A stretch of 64,000 nt of DNA. It comes from Paenibacillus sp. A3 (lineage in GTDB: Bacteria > Bacillota > Bacilli > Paenibacillales > NBRC-103111). This document shows, one piece after another, positions 53,131 through 64,000 of the stretch. The stretch spans positions 1-64,000 of the forward strand of contig NZ_JTHN01000062.1 in the NCBI RefSeq assembly GCF_001399685.1, given 5' to 3'. A program made the translations under genes and the position numbers. The notes below the pieces were generated by a model that was given only the letters and a program-made list of their open reading frames with translations, had not been told where the DNA came from and made no database searches. The stretch's first letter is position 1. Each line of letters opens with the position of its first letter.

Positions 53131-54423
53131 ATGGACTTTGGTTTGGAACTCGCGTACCGGGGGCTCCGGGCGCTGTTGCAGCTGTTGACGCATCCTTTTT
53201 ACTATGTAGGCATTTTATTCATCGTGCTGCAGTACCGCCGGCAGATTGCGTTCGAACGGAAGCTGTTCGCGACCAAGCTGCATTCGCTGCTGTCCGAAAC
53301 GTGGCGTACCGTGCTGTGGGGCTGGGCAGGCGGTCTTGCCGCTTCCGTTCTGATGGCGGGAATCGGGGCGTCCGTTCAGCCGGAGGCGGTTGTTGTGCTG
53401 TGGCTTGTTTCTCTGCTGCTCATTTTCGCGCGGGTGCGCTTTTTATGCTGGGCTTATGCCGTAGGTGTCATCGGTCTGGTGCAAGCGGTCTTGAGGGGGG
53501 TTCCCGCACTGTACGACGGGGAGGCTGCGGCTTCCTGGGCATGGGTGACGGGACCGCTGCTGTCGTTGAATATGCCGTCTATGCTGGCGCTTGTGGCGGT
53601 TTTGCATCTGGCGGAGGCGCTGTTCGTACGCTTCCAAGGCACGCGGCTCGGCACGCCGATGTTCTACGAGAGCAAACGGGGCAAAATTGTCGGCGGATAT
53701 CAGCTGCAGGGCTACTGGCCGATGACGCTGTTTCTTCTAGTGCCGATGGCCGGGGGGACGGCACTGCCTTGGATGCCGCTGCTTGGCGGCGATTTGTGGC
53801 AGCACGGCTGGACGATCGTCGGCTTCCCCGTGATGATCGGCTTTACCGAGATGACGATGTCGCGGCTACCCCAGGAGAAAATGAAGCTCAGCTCGAACCT
53901 GCTGCTGCTCTATGCCGCTGCCCTGCTGCTGTTTGCAGCCGTAGCCGCTTGGTGGCCGCCGTTCATGGCCGTGGCATCCGTGCTGTGCATCCTGATGCAC
54001 GAAGCGATGATCGCCTACAGCCGGTGGGATGAAGCGAGGCGCAGTCCATTGTATGTGCACGGGAGCCGCGGGTTGAAAATTTTGGGTGTTTTGCCCGGCA
54101 GTCCGGCGGATGAGCTTGGCCTTGCCGTCGGCGAGATCGTTCACAAAGTCAACGGGATCCCGGTCCGTACGAAGCAGGAGCTGCATCAAGCGATGCAGCA
54201 GAACTCGGCGTTCTGCAAGCTGGAAATTTTGAATTTGGCGGGCGAAAGCAAGTTTTTGAAGCGCGCAATATTTTCGGGAGAGCACCATCAGCTTGGCATC
54301 GTGCTTGCGCCCGATCAAGAGGCACTCCACTATGCAGAGGTAAGGCAGCGGCCGATCTGGGCGTACTTCAGCCGCAAGCCGGTCGGACTGCTGAGCAATC
54401 GTTCGGGCTCCAAATCGGTATAA
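53131..54423 (+). CDS. minJ: MinJ-like membrane protein with PDZ domain
   Basis: 430-residue membrane protein with about seven to eight hydrophobic segments (from FYYVGILFIVLQY to AAALLLFAAVAAW) and a C-terminal PDZ domain (about 305-385) with LKILGVLPGSPADELGLAVGEIVHKVNGIPV. Position next to ctpB and ftsEX, topology and PDZ end agree with MinJ (YvjD), which links DivIVA to MinD at poles and septa in Bacillus. The assignment rests on context and architecture more than sequence. AAAAGGAG precedes the ATG. Confidence 0.8.
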   Translation: MDFGLELAYRGLRALLQLLTHPFYYVGILFIVLQYRRQIAFERKLFATKLHSLLSETWRTVLWGWAGGLAASVLMAGIGASVQPEAVVVLWLVSLLLIFARVRFLCWAYAVGVIGLVQAVLRGVPALYDGEAAASWAWVTGPLLSLNMPSMLALVAVLHLAEALFVRFQGTRLGTPMFYESKRGKIVGGYQLQGYWPMTLFLLVPMAGGTALPWMPLLGGDLWQHGWTIVGFPVMIGFTEMTMSRLPQEKMKLSSNLLLLYAAALLLFAAVAAWWPPFMAVASVLCILMHEAMIAYSRWDEARRSPLYVHGSRGLKILGVLPGSPADELGLAVGEIVHKVNGIPVRTKQELHQAMQQNSAFCKLEILNLAGESKFLKRAIFSGEHHQLGIVLAPDQEALHYAEVRQRPIWAYFSRKPVGLLSNRSGSKSV

Positions 54424-54427
54424 GCAC

Positions 54428-54477
54428 AAAAACAAGCCGCTGGCGTGAGAGACATGATCACGCCAAGCGGCTTGTTT
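54428..54477. terminator. Bidirectional terminator between minJ and motB
   Basis: AAACAAGCCGC at the left pairs with GCGGCTTGTTT at the right, with GGCGTGA/TCACGCC inside and a one/two-base internal loop. A-rich left and T-rich right flanks suit both converging transcripts. Confidence 0.85.
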
Positions 54478-54518
54478 CAAATCAGCGGTTAGTGCGGTAA
54501 TAAGCAATGGAACGAGCT

Positions 54519-55304
54519 TTAATTGCCAGATGGTTGCAGAGCTGACGGGGGCTTCTCCCGCAGCACGACAATTTCGACCCGGCGGTTTTTGGCGCGGTTC
54601 TCTACGCTGTTGTTTTCCGCCACAGGTCTCGTATCCGCGTAAGCCGTCGAAACGAGCTTTTTCGGATCGAGCTGTGTTTCGTAGAGGAAATACCGCAGCA
54701 CCGAAAGCGAACGAGCCTGCGATAACCCCCAGTTGTCTTTGTAGAAAGAGCCTGTCGCCAGCGGCAGATCGTCCGTATGCCCTTCGATGCTGACCGTCGC
54801 GTCAAGCGTCGGGAACAAGCTTGCCAGCTTGGTTAAGACCGGGATCGCGGGCGGCTTCAGGTCCGCTTTGCCGAGATCGAAGAGGAACAGATCGTTCAGC
54901 GTGACGGCTACCCCTCGGGGCGTATTGGCTGCTGACACTTGGGTTTGCAAGTTGTTTTCTTCGATGTAGACCTGCACTTTTTTGAGCAGATCTTCGAGCT
55001 GGCGTTCCTTCTTCTCCCGCTCTTCCATTTCCCTGAACTGCTGCTCGGTTTTCGTGCTGTCGTCTCCGCCCTTTGCCGGGTTGGCGGAACCAGAGATGCC
55101 CATGCCCTTCGGCATAATCGTATCGGCCTTCATGAATTCGAACTTCAGCGCTTGAGACAGAACCTCGTACTTTTGCACGTCCACCTTGCTCATCGCATAC
55201 ATGATGACAAAAAAGATGAGCAGCAGCGTAATCAGATCCGCATAGGTAACCATCCATCGCTCATGGTTTTCGGGGGCTTCCTGCTTTTTATTCTTCCGCG
55301 CCAC
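54519..55304 (-). CDS. motB: MotB flagellar stator protein
   Basis: Stator subunit anchoring MotA to peptidoglycan. 261 residues: basic N-terminus ARKNKKQEAPENHERW, one transmembrane segment with the proton-binding aspartate in TYADLITLLLIFFVIMYAM, and an OmpA-like domain (VSIEGHTDDLPLA, NWGLSQARSLSVLRYF, NRRVEIV). GTG at 55304 follows AGGTGAGG; an in-frame GTG at 55313 is an alternative. It overlaps motA, the usual coupling. Asp in the TYAD motif suggests a proton-driven motor. Confidence 0.95.
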   Translation of the reverse strand: MARKNKKQEAPENHERWMVTYADLITLLLIFFVIMYAMSKVDVQKYEVLSQALKFEFMKADTIMPKGMGISGSANPAKGGDDSTKTEQQFREMEEREKKERQLEDLLKKVQVYIEENNLQTQVSAANTPRGVAVTLNDLFLFDLGKADLKPPAIPVLTKLASLFPTLDATVSIEGHTDDLPLATGSFYKDNWGLSQARSLSVLRYFLYETQLDPKKLVSTAYADTRPVAENNSVENRAKNRRVEIVVLREKPPSALQPSGN

Positions 55305-56079
55305 CGGCCTCACCTGCGCCTTCGACTTTTTTATGTTCCTGATGGAGGAACGAGTTCAGTTTCTTTTTGATAAGCTGCGGATTTTCCCCGGCTTGAAGCG
55401 CCAGGATGCCTTCCAGCATCAGTTCCATTTCGGAAATTTGCTCTTTGCTGCGGATCTTGATTTTGCTTGCGATCGGCAGGTAAAGAACGTTGGCGGACGA
55501 TACGCCGTACAGCGTCGCAGTAAACGCAACGGCAATGGCCGGCCCCAGACTTCCCGGATCGGACAGGTTGCCAAGCACGTGGATCAAGCCCATAACGGTA
55601 CCGATGATCCCCATCGTCGGAGCATAGGCTCCGGCCGCCTCGAACATTTTTGCGTAGCCTTCGTGATGGTGCTCGATCGCATCCATCTCCAGCTCCAGAA
55701 TTTGCCGGGTCAGCTCCGGATCAGTGCCGTCGACAACCATCATGAGACCGTCCCGCAGGAACGGGTTATTATGCTCTTGTGCGCGTTGCTCCAAGGCAAG
55801 CACGCCTTCGCGTCTGGCGATCGTGGCCATGTCGACCAACTCGTCGATGATCGCGGCGTGGTCGCGCTTCGGCTCTTTGAATGCCATCCCCAATGCCTTG
55901 CCGATTTGCTTAAGCTGGGACATCGGGAAGCTGATCATGACCGCTCCGATCGTACCGCCGAAAATGATGAGCATGGCACTGGGAACCACCAGTGCGGAAA
56001 GGTGGCCGCCGTCCATCAGATAGCCGCCGATCAGACCGCCAAGGCCTACGATAATACCTATTAATGTCGTCAAGTCCAC
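55288..56079 (-). CDS. motA: MotA flagellar stator protein
   Basis: Proton-channel stator subunit, 263 residues and four transmembrane segments: LIGIIVGLGGLIGGYLMDGG, VVPSAMLIIFGGTIGAVMI, APTMGIIGTVMGLIHVL and GPAIAVAFTATLYGVSSANVL. The cytoplasmic loop carries conserved residues (REGVLALEQRA, DGLMMVVDGTDPELTR). GTG start with AGGGGTGG before it. It precedes motB on the minus strand; no clear sigmaD promoter was seen upstream. Confidence 0.96.
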   Translation of the reverse strand: MDLTTLIGIIVGLGGLIGGYLMDGGHLSALVVPSAMLIIFGGTIGAVMISFPMSQLKQIGKALGMAFKEPKRDHAAIIDELVDMATIARREGVLALEQRAQEHNNPFLRDGLMMVVDGTDPELTRQILELEMDAIEHHHEGYAKMFEAAGAYAPTMGIIGTVMGLIHVLGNLSDPGSLGPAIAVAFTATLYGVSSANVLYLPIASKIKIRSKEQISEMELMLEGILALQAGENPQLIKKKLNSFLHQEHKKVEGAGEAGGAEE

Positions 56080-56175
56080 TGTCGTTCCACCCCTAGATTT
56101 CTAAAGTTAATGTGGTGCTGCATCCTTTTTTTCTGTGTAAGCGGAGCCCTTGGAAAAACAGGAAATGGGATTCGT

Positions 56176-56223
56176 TTGCAACAGAAAGAGAAAAAAGGTA
56201 TAATATATGGGAACAAATATTCC
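56176..56223 (+). promoter_or_regulatory. uvrB promoter with LexA-like site
   Basis: TTGCAA (56176-56181) and TATAAT (56199-56204), 17 bases apart, form a sigmaA promoter. Just after it GGAACAAATATTCC at 56210-56223 is close to the Bacillus SOS box (CGAAC, 4 bases, GTTCG). The first half fits well and the second half has changes. Repression by LexA is plausible, as uvrBA is an SOS operon in Bacillus. Confidence 0.6.
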
Positions 56224-56344
56224 TATCAAAGGAAATCGTCGAACGGAGTCGAACGCGCGTCAACCGATGCTTAGTTATTTATCGGAATATGGTAGATAAA
56301 AGTTTAGAAGGAAAACAAAGTCTTTTTAATGAACGGGTGATCAG

Positions 56345-58351
56345 ATGAGCAAAATGAATGAAGTCGTCTACAGCGACAAGAAATTCCAGCTCGTAGCGGA
56401 GTTTCAGCCGCAAGGGGATCAGCCGGCCGCAATCGAGCAGCTGGTGAACGGCATACGGGAAGGGAAAAGACATCAGACGCTGCTTGGCGCAACGGGAACG
56501 GGGAAGACGTTTACGGCGGCCCATGTGATCGCCCAGTTGAACCGGCCGACGCTGCTAATTGCGCACAACAAGACGCTAGCCGCGCAGCTGTGCAGCGAGC
56601 TGCAGGAGTTTTTCCCGAACAACGCCGTTTCCTATTTCGTCAGCTATTACGATTACTATCAGCCGGAGGCGTACATTCCGTCGTCGGATACGTATATTGA
56701 GAAAGATTCCAGCATTAACGAAGAAATCGACAAGCTCCGGCACTCGGCGACCAGCTCGCTCTTCGAGCGCCGTGACGTCATTATCGTCGCGAGCGTATCG
56801 TGCATCTACGGCCTCGGTTCTCCGATGGAGTACCGGGATCTCGTGCTGTCGCTGCGGGTCGGTATGGAGCGTTCCCGCAACGACATTTTGCATCGGCTCA
56901 TCGATATTCAGTACCAGCGCAACGATATGAACTTTGTGCGGGGCACGTTCCGCGTGCGCGGCGACGTTATCGAGATTTTCCCGGCTTCACGCGGCGAGCA
57001 AGCGGTCCGTGTGGAGCTGTTTGGCGATGAAATCGAGCGGATCACGGAGATTAACGTGCTCACCGGCGAGATTATCGGCGAACGCGATCATATCGCCATC
57101 TTCCCGGCGTCCCACTTCGTGACGCACGAGGAAACGATGAAGCGGGCGCTCGTGAATATCGAACGGGAGCTGGAGGAACGGCTCGAGCAGCTGCGCGGAG
57201 AGGGCAAGCTGCTAGAGGCGCAGCGGCTGGAGCAGCGGACGCGCTACGACATCGAGATGATGCAGGAGATGGGCTTCTGCTCCGGGATCGAGAACTATTC
57301 GGGACCGCTGACGTTCCGCGAGCGCGGAGCGACGCCGTACACGCTGTTCGATTATTTCCCGGACGACATGCTCGTGATCGTGGACGAATCGCACGTGACG
57401 CTGCCGCAGGTCCGCGCGATGTACAACGGCGACCGGGCGCGCAAGGAAGTGCTCGTCGATCACGGCTTCCGGCTGCCTTCGGCGCTGGATAACCGGCCGC
57501 TCCGTTTCGAGGAGTTCGAAGAGAAAGTGAACCAGATCATCTACGTTTCGGCGACGCCGGGACCGTACGAGCTGGAGCACTGCCCCGAGATGGTGCAGCA
57601 GATTATTCGTCCGACCGGACTTGTCGATCCGGTGATCGAGGTTCGCCCGACCAAAGGGCAGATCGACGATCTGCTGGAAGAAATTCAAGACCGGATTAAA
57701 AAAGACGAACGGGTGCTCGTCACGACGCTGACGAAGAAGATGGCCGAAGATTTGACCGATTACTTCAAGGAAATCGGCATCAAGGTGCGGTATTTGCACT
57801 CGGACATCAAGACGCTCGAGCGGATGCAGATTTTGCGCGAATTGCGGCTCGGCACGTTCCACGTTCTCGTCGGCATCAACCTGCTGCGGGAAGGGCTGGA
57901 CTTGCCCGAGGTATCGCTAGTGGCAATTCTCGACGCAGACAAGGAAGGCTTCCTGCGTGCGGAGCGCTCCTTGATTCAGACGATCGGGCGGGCGGCGCGC
58001 AACGCCAACGGGCATGTAATCATGTACGGGGACAAAGTGACCGATTCGATGGATAAGGCGATTCAGGAAACGAGCCGCCGCCGGACGATTCAGATGGCTT
58101 ATAATGAGAAACACGGCATTACGCCGCAAACGATACAGAAGAAAGTACGCGATGTGATTGAAGCTACTAAGGTGGCCGAGCAGAAGGCAGACTATTTGTC
58201 GGAAGTGAAGCAGGCGAAGATGTCCAAGAAAGACCGCATCTCGCTCATCGAACGGTTGGAGCAGGAAATGAAGGAAGCAGCCAAAAACCTGCAGTTTGAG
58301 CGTGCCGCGGAGCTCCGCGATGCCGTGCTCGAATTGAAGGCCGAGCTGTAG
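56345..58351 (+). CDS. uvrB: UvrB excinuclease subunit
   Basis: Damage-verifying helicase of nucleotide excision repair. 668 residues: Walker [14 protein letters not shown] near residues 48-58, the beta-hairpin region [12 protein letters not shown] that clamps DNA, the [10 protein letters not shown] box, helicase motif [11 protein letters not shown] and a C-terminal UVR motif ([28 protein letters not shown]) that binds UvrC. Start ATG at 56345 with a weak GGGTGA before it. uvrA follows after 20 bases. Confidence 0.97.
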   Translation: MSKMNEVVYSDKKFQLVAEFQPQGDQPAAIEQLVNGIREGKRHQTLLGATGTGKTFTAAHVIAQLNRPTLLIAHNKTLAAQLCSELQEFFPNNAVSYFVSYYDYYQPEAYIPSSDTYIEKDSSINEEIDKLRHSATSSLFERRDVIIVASVSCIYGLGSPMEYRDLVLSLRVGMERSRNDILHRLIDIQYQRNDMNFVRGTFRVRGDVIEIFPASRGEQAVRVELFGDEIERITEINVLTGEIIGERDHIAIFPASHFVTHEETMKRALVNIERELEERLEQLRGEGKLLEAQRLEQRTRYDIEMMQEMGFCSGIENYSGPLTFRERGATPYTLFDYFPDDMLVIVDESHVTLPQVRAMYNGDRARKEVLVDHGFRLPSALDNRPLRFEEFEEKVNQIIYVSATPGPYELEHCPEMVQQIIRPTGLVDPVIEVRPTKGQIDDLLEEIQDRIKKDERVLVTTLTKKMAEDLTDYFKEIGIKVRYLHSDIKTLERMQILRELRLGTFHVLVGINLLREGLDLPEVSLVAILDADKEGFLRAERSLIQTIGRAARNANGHVIMYGDKVTDSMDKAIQETSRRRTIQMAYNEKHGITPQTIQKKVRDVIEATKVAEQKADYLSEVKQAKMSKKDRISLIERLEQEMKEAAKNLQFERAAELRDAVLELKAEL

Positions 58352-58371
58352 TCAAGGGAGGCTTTCGAAAC

Positions 58372-61254
<2,883 letters not shown>

Positions 61255-61275
61255 TCTTGAGGGTCACAAGAATAG

Positions 61276-61329
61276 AAAAAACGCTGCTCCAAGCCGGGAA
61301 ATGAACTGGCTTAGGAACGGCGTTTTTTT
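61276..61329 (+). terminator. uvrA terminator
   Basis: AAAAAACGC through AAGCC on the left pairs with GGCTT through GGCGTTTTTTT on the right with small bulges, followed by seven T. Confidence 0.85.
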
Positions 61330-61360
61330 ACGGATAGCGAACTTGGTTCAGCAGCAAGAA

Positions 61361-61397
61361 GCCGACTGGCGGGCGGTCCCGTACAGTCGGCCTTTTT
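61361..61397 (+). terminator. Second terminator after uvrA
   Basis: GCCGACTG at 61361-61368 pairs perfectly with CAGTCGGC at 61384-61391, followed by CTTTTT. It works for the plus strand and so backs up the first terminator. Confidence 0.75.
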
Positions 61398-61412
61398 AAG
61401 ACATCGAATGTG

Positions 61413-62227
61413 TTACGAGGCTAGAATTGCCGTCAGCTTCTCTTGGAAAGCAGGAATGCCGATACGGCCCACGAATTGATGGAACGTTTCTTCCGGTCCG
61501 CGGTTATCCTTGTAGTATAGGATCAGCTGCTCAAGCACCGGACCGACCTGATCGCCCTTTACCCGGCCTTTCAGCGCTTGGTTGAATTGAGCGACCGGCC
61601 CGAGAATGCCGCCTACGGCGATGTCGAAGGCGTCGACCATCCCGTCCTCGCGTTTTTACGAGTGCGCCTTGCAGGCCGATATCGGCGATGTGCTTCTGGC
61701 CGCAGGCGTTCGGACAGCCGATGAAGTGGATGCGGTGTCCTCGTCGATCAGTTTCGTCGTGGGCGTGAAGGTCAGGCACTGAATTTCCGCATGGCCGGAG
61801 TTATAAATATTAGAAGAAATGGACATTTTATATTTGCGCGGAAGATTCGAGAAGTCCCGGTTCATCAGAAGAAATCGTTCACCTGATTGACCAGCGCGGT
61901 CGTATCCATCAGCTCGTCCGGGTCGATGGCGGCAAGCGGATTGCCAACAACCGTACGAGGACAGTCGCCACAGGCTTCGTAGGAATATAAGCCGACCTTC
62001 TCCAAACGATTGAAAATGTCCGGCAAATGCTCGACGAGCAGCCAGTGGAACTGAACAGCCTGACGGGTGGTCACGTCCATCAGATTGCGTCCGTAATCTT
62101 TGGCGATTTCTGCAATAGTACGGGCTTGAGCGCTTGTCATGACGCCGGAGTTGATGCGGACGCGCATCGTGAAATGGCCGTCCTTCGGCTTATGTTCGTA
62201 AACGCCGGCCCATTTGAAACGGTTCAT
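61413..62227 (-). pseudogene. Relic of nitrite/sulfite reductase gene
   Basis: Minus-strand remains of a siroheme-type nitrite/sulfite reductase, spread over several frames. 62227-61865 encodes the N-terminal ferredoxin-like domain (KPKDGHFTMRVRINSGVM, YEACGDCPRTVVGNPLA). A frameshift near 61860 follows, then NLPRKYKMSISSNIYNSGHAE. After a jump over the central part comes FIGCPNACGQKHIADIGLQG with siroheme-cluster cysteines. A last shift leads to the C-terminus GPEETFHQFVGRIGIPAFQ. The extreme N-terminus is also missing. At about 0.8 kb it is roughly half the usual length, so it is not functional. Confidence 0.85.
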
Positions 62228-62404
62228 ATCTTGACGAATTCCATTTTATAACGATTGATTATAAACAGGGGATTTGAGTTCTAGATGAAAAGGCTACCAA
62301 TTTCTTGAGTGAAGTGCCTCACAAAGGGGGCAACGGCGAAGAAGTCAAGCCCTGCCGCTTCCCGGCGCAAATGTTGACAAACTTGTTACACTTGGATAAA
62401 TCGC

Positions 62405-62433
62405 TTGCACTTCCATGCTAGTCAAGATAAGAT
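62405..62433 (+). promoter_or_regulatory. Possible promoter of the DUF2759 gene
   Basis: TTGCAC (62405-62410) and TAAGAT (62428-62433), 17 bases apart. A TTGACA at 62374-62379 with TAAATC at 62397-62402 is a second candidate. The rest of the 245-base spacer after the reductase relic shows no gene. Confidence 0.45.
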
Positions 62434-62472
62434 AGAAATTAAGTATTTTCGCATATTGAAGGAGGTCCCTCC

Positions 62473-62688
62473 ATGTTTTTGGCTGAAGAAGCGGCAAAAG
62501 CCACGAGCACCTTTTCCGGTTTCGATATCTTCGTGATCTTGTTCACGGTAGTTATTGCCATCGGCCTTATCCGGTTGCTCGGCGCTAAAAAGAAAAATCC
62601 GTTCGCCATTGGCTTCGGTCTGGTTAGCTTGGCCGTATTCGTAACCTTGAGCGCAGTTATGGTTATGGGCTGGATGGGCAAGCTGTAA
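62473..62688 (+). CDS. DUF2759 small membrane protein
   Basis: 71-residue protein with two transmembrane segments (FDIFVILFTVVIAIGLIRLLG and GFGLVSLAVFVTLSAVMVMGW) joined by a basic AKKKNP loop. It fits the DUF2759 family (YqgW in Bacillus), function unknown. GAAGGAGG precedes the ATG closely. A hairpin terminator follows, so it is monocistronic. Confidence 0.85.
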   Translation: MFLAEEAAKATSTFSGFDIFVILFTVVIAIGLIRLLGAKKKNPFAIGFGLVSLAVFVTLSAVMVMGWMGKL

Positions 62689-62731
62689 GCTACTGCTGCA
62701 GAGACGCGAATAAGATCATACATGCACAGAC

Positions 62732-62763
62732 AAGGACAGGTCTTCCGGGACGCTGTCCTTTTG
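62732..62763 (+). terminator. Terminator of the DUF2759 gene
   Basis: AAGGACAG at 62732-62739 pairs with CTGTCCTT at 62753-62760 and runs into TTTT. Confidence 0.75.
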
Positions 62764-62790
62764 GCGTTTTAAGAGGACGTTTCTTGAAAA

Positions 62791-62827
62791 TAAAAAGGAG
62801 CGCCCGCCTCAAGAAGAGGGACGCTCC
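62791..62827 (-). terminator. Terminator of the isomerase-family gene
   Basis: Read on the minus strand, GGAGCGTCCC pairs with GGGCGCTCC and is followed by TTTTT (AAAAA at 62792-62796 on plus). It lies just beyond the stop of the minus-strand gene. Confidence 0.8.
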
Positions 62828-62833
62828 GTGGAA

Positions 62834-63802
62834 TTATACCCACCACATTTCGCCAAGCGGCTCTTTGATGAGGATTTGCTGCAGGTTTTGCACCGCTTTC
62901 GTAAAGCCTTCGTCCACCGACATCAGGCCGTCTTCGTGCTCGATGCTGACGACATAGTCGTAGCCGACCAAGCGAAGCGCGCTGATGATGTCCGCCCACG
63001 TCTTGAGATCGTGCCCGTAGCCGACGGTACGGAACTGCCAAGCACGGTCGAGCATGTTCGCGTAGGACTGCATATCCGTCACGCCGTAACGATTGACGTT
63101 GATCGGATCGATCGACGTATCTTTGGCATGGAAGTGGTGAATGGCGCCTGCGCGGCCGAGAATGTTCACCGCCTGCACCGGATCGATGCCCTGCCACCAC
63201 ATATGGCTCGGGTCCAGATTAGCCCCTATGACGTCGCCGGCCGCTTCGCGCAGACGCAGCAGCGTAGCCGGAGTATGGACAGAGAAGCCGCCGTGCAGCT
63301 CGAGACCGAATTTCACGCCGCGGTCGGAAGCGTATTTGCCGGTTTCTGTCCAGTACGGAATGACTTTGTTGGCCCACTGCCAATCAAGAATCTCTTGGAA
63401 ATCGGGCGGCCAAGGAGCCACGGGCCAGTTCGGATATTTCGCATTATCGGAGTCTCCCGGGCAGCCCGAGAACGCATTGACGACAGGGACCTCTAGCTTT
63501 TGAGCCAGATCGACCGTTTTGAGCAGCGCTTCGTGATCGGCTTGGGCGAGCGCTTTTTGCGGATGGAGCGGGTTGCCGTGGCAGCTGAGCGCGCTGATCG
63601 TCAATCCGCGGGATTCGATCGCATGCTTGAATGCTTTCAGCTTGCCGTTATCGCTGAGCAGCACATCCGGGTCGCAGTGTGCTTTGCCCGGGTAGCCGCC
63701 GGTGCCGATTTCAACAGCATCGAGTCCTTTGGATGCAATGTAGTCAAGCGCTTGTTCGAAAGGCTTCTGCTGGAATAATACCGTAAATACGCCTAATTTC
63801 AT
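62834..63802 (-). CDS. Sugar phosphate isomerase/epimerase family protein
   Basis: TIM-barrel protein of the xylose isomerase-like (IolE/YcjR-type) family, 322 residues. Metal-binding residues lie in GLELHGGFSVHT, ANLDPSHMWWQGIDP and IHHFHAKDTSID, and the last strand is VVSIEHEDGLMS. Such enzymes act on sugars or inositols; the substrate cannot be told. ATG at 63802 is preceded on the minus strand by GGAGGTGTCCC. A promoter is seen 60-85 bases upstream. Monocistronic in the window. Confidence 0.88.
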   Translation of the reverse strand: MKLGVFTVLFQQKPFEQALDYIASKGLDAVEIGTGGYPGKAHCDPDVLLSDNGKLKAFKHAIESRGLTISALSCHGNPLHPQKALAQADHEALLKTVDLAQKLEVPVVNAFSGCPGDSDNAKYPNWPVAPWPPDFQEILDWQWANKVIPYWTETGKYASDRGVKFGLELHGGFSVHTPATLLRLREAAGDVIGANLDPSHMWWQGIDPVQAVNILGRAGAIHHFHAKDTSIDPINVNRYGVTDMQSYANMLDRAWQFRTVGYGHDLKTWADIISALRLVGYDYVVSIEHEDGLMSVDEGFTKAVQNLQQILIKEPLGEMWWV

Positions 63803-63858
63803 GGGACACCTCCGAAAATAATCAAAATGAACGCGCGTACAATAGAACGCTCATCCAA

Positions 63859-63886
63859 ATTATATCATTAATTGCGTACGGCTCAA
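63859..63886 (-). promoter_or_regulatory. Promoter of the isomerase-family gene
   Basis: On the minus strand TTGAGC (63886-63881) and TATAAT (63864-63859) with a 16-base spacer. Between it and the gene lie GAACG repeats near 63829 and 63845 that might be an operator. The rest of the window end (63887-64000) shows no gene. Confidence 0.65.
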
Positions 63887-64000
63887 AGTAGGAGTTTCGG
63901 ACATGACGCATGGAGGGGTCGCTTTTTCGTAAAACGTTCACTGCTCAATCCAAAAGGTTCATCGTTTGAATATGTTTTTTTGTTTCGTCGGTCCCCAGAC

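Overview
The window is a chromosomal segment of a motile, spore-former-type Firmicute, most likely a Paenibacillus or close relative. The basis is gene order and gene families rather than a database match: degS-degU, comFA-comFC, yvyF-flgM-flgN-flgK-flgL-(DUF6470)-fliW-csrA-hag-fliD-flaG-fliS, hpf-secA-prfB, ftsE-ftsX-M23 peptidase-ctpB-minJ and uvrB-uvrA follow the arrangement known from Bacillus, with Paenibacillus-like touches (long-form HPF, DUF2759, YitT, DUF2294). Housekeeping parts are moderately GC-rich. No tRNA, rRNA, CRISPR array, phage or intact insertion sequence is visible.

Layout. 0-5.2 kb: DegS/DegU two-component system, a small unknown membrane-anchored protein, and ComFA/ComFC for DNA uptake. 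5.2-15.6 kb: late flagellar genes (anti-sigma factor FlgM, hook-filament junction, filament cap, chaperones) plus the FliW-CsrA-flagellin translational switch. SigmaD-type promoters can be read upstream of flgM, hag, a glycosyltransferase and fliD. 15.7-27.6 kb: an AT-rich accessory island of glycosyltransferases, methyltransferases and sugar-modifying enzymes, placed where related genomes go directly from fliT to hpf. I read it as a flagellin or surface glycan island. It contains an unusual compact sub-operon (SDR epimerase, ATP-grasp ligase, metallophosphoesterase, WbqC-like protein, WecE-type aminotransferase) and ends in a broken TPR-FkbM gene.

27.6-33.9 kb: cold-shock protein, ribosome hibernation factor, SecA, RF2 with its programmed +1 frameshift, and a YitT membrane protein. 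34-37.8 kb, minus strand: DUF2294 gene, molybdopterin oxidoreductase and fdhD. 38.1-46.4 kb: a full arginine pathway argC-J-B-D-F-G-H behind a promoter covered by two ARG boxes. 46.4-54.4 kb: a VanW/G5 wall protein (minus), then FtsEX, its probable M23 hydrolase partner, CtpB and MinJ. 54.5-56.1 kb, minus: motA-motB. 56.3-61.3 kb: uvrB-uvrA behind a LexA-like site. The end holds a decayed nitrite/sulfite reductase relic, a DUF2759 membrane protein and a sugar-phosphate isomerase family gene.

The most unusual material is the glycan island with its candidate amino-sugar ligation sub-operon, a nested inverted repeat abutting the minJ ribosome binding site, a roughly 100-nt almost continuous hairpin after prfB, and four tandem DnaA-box-like 9-mers before the cold-shock gene.
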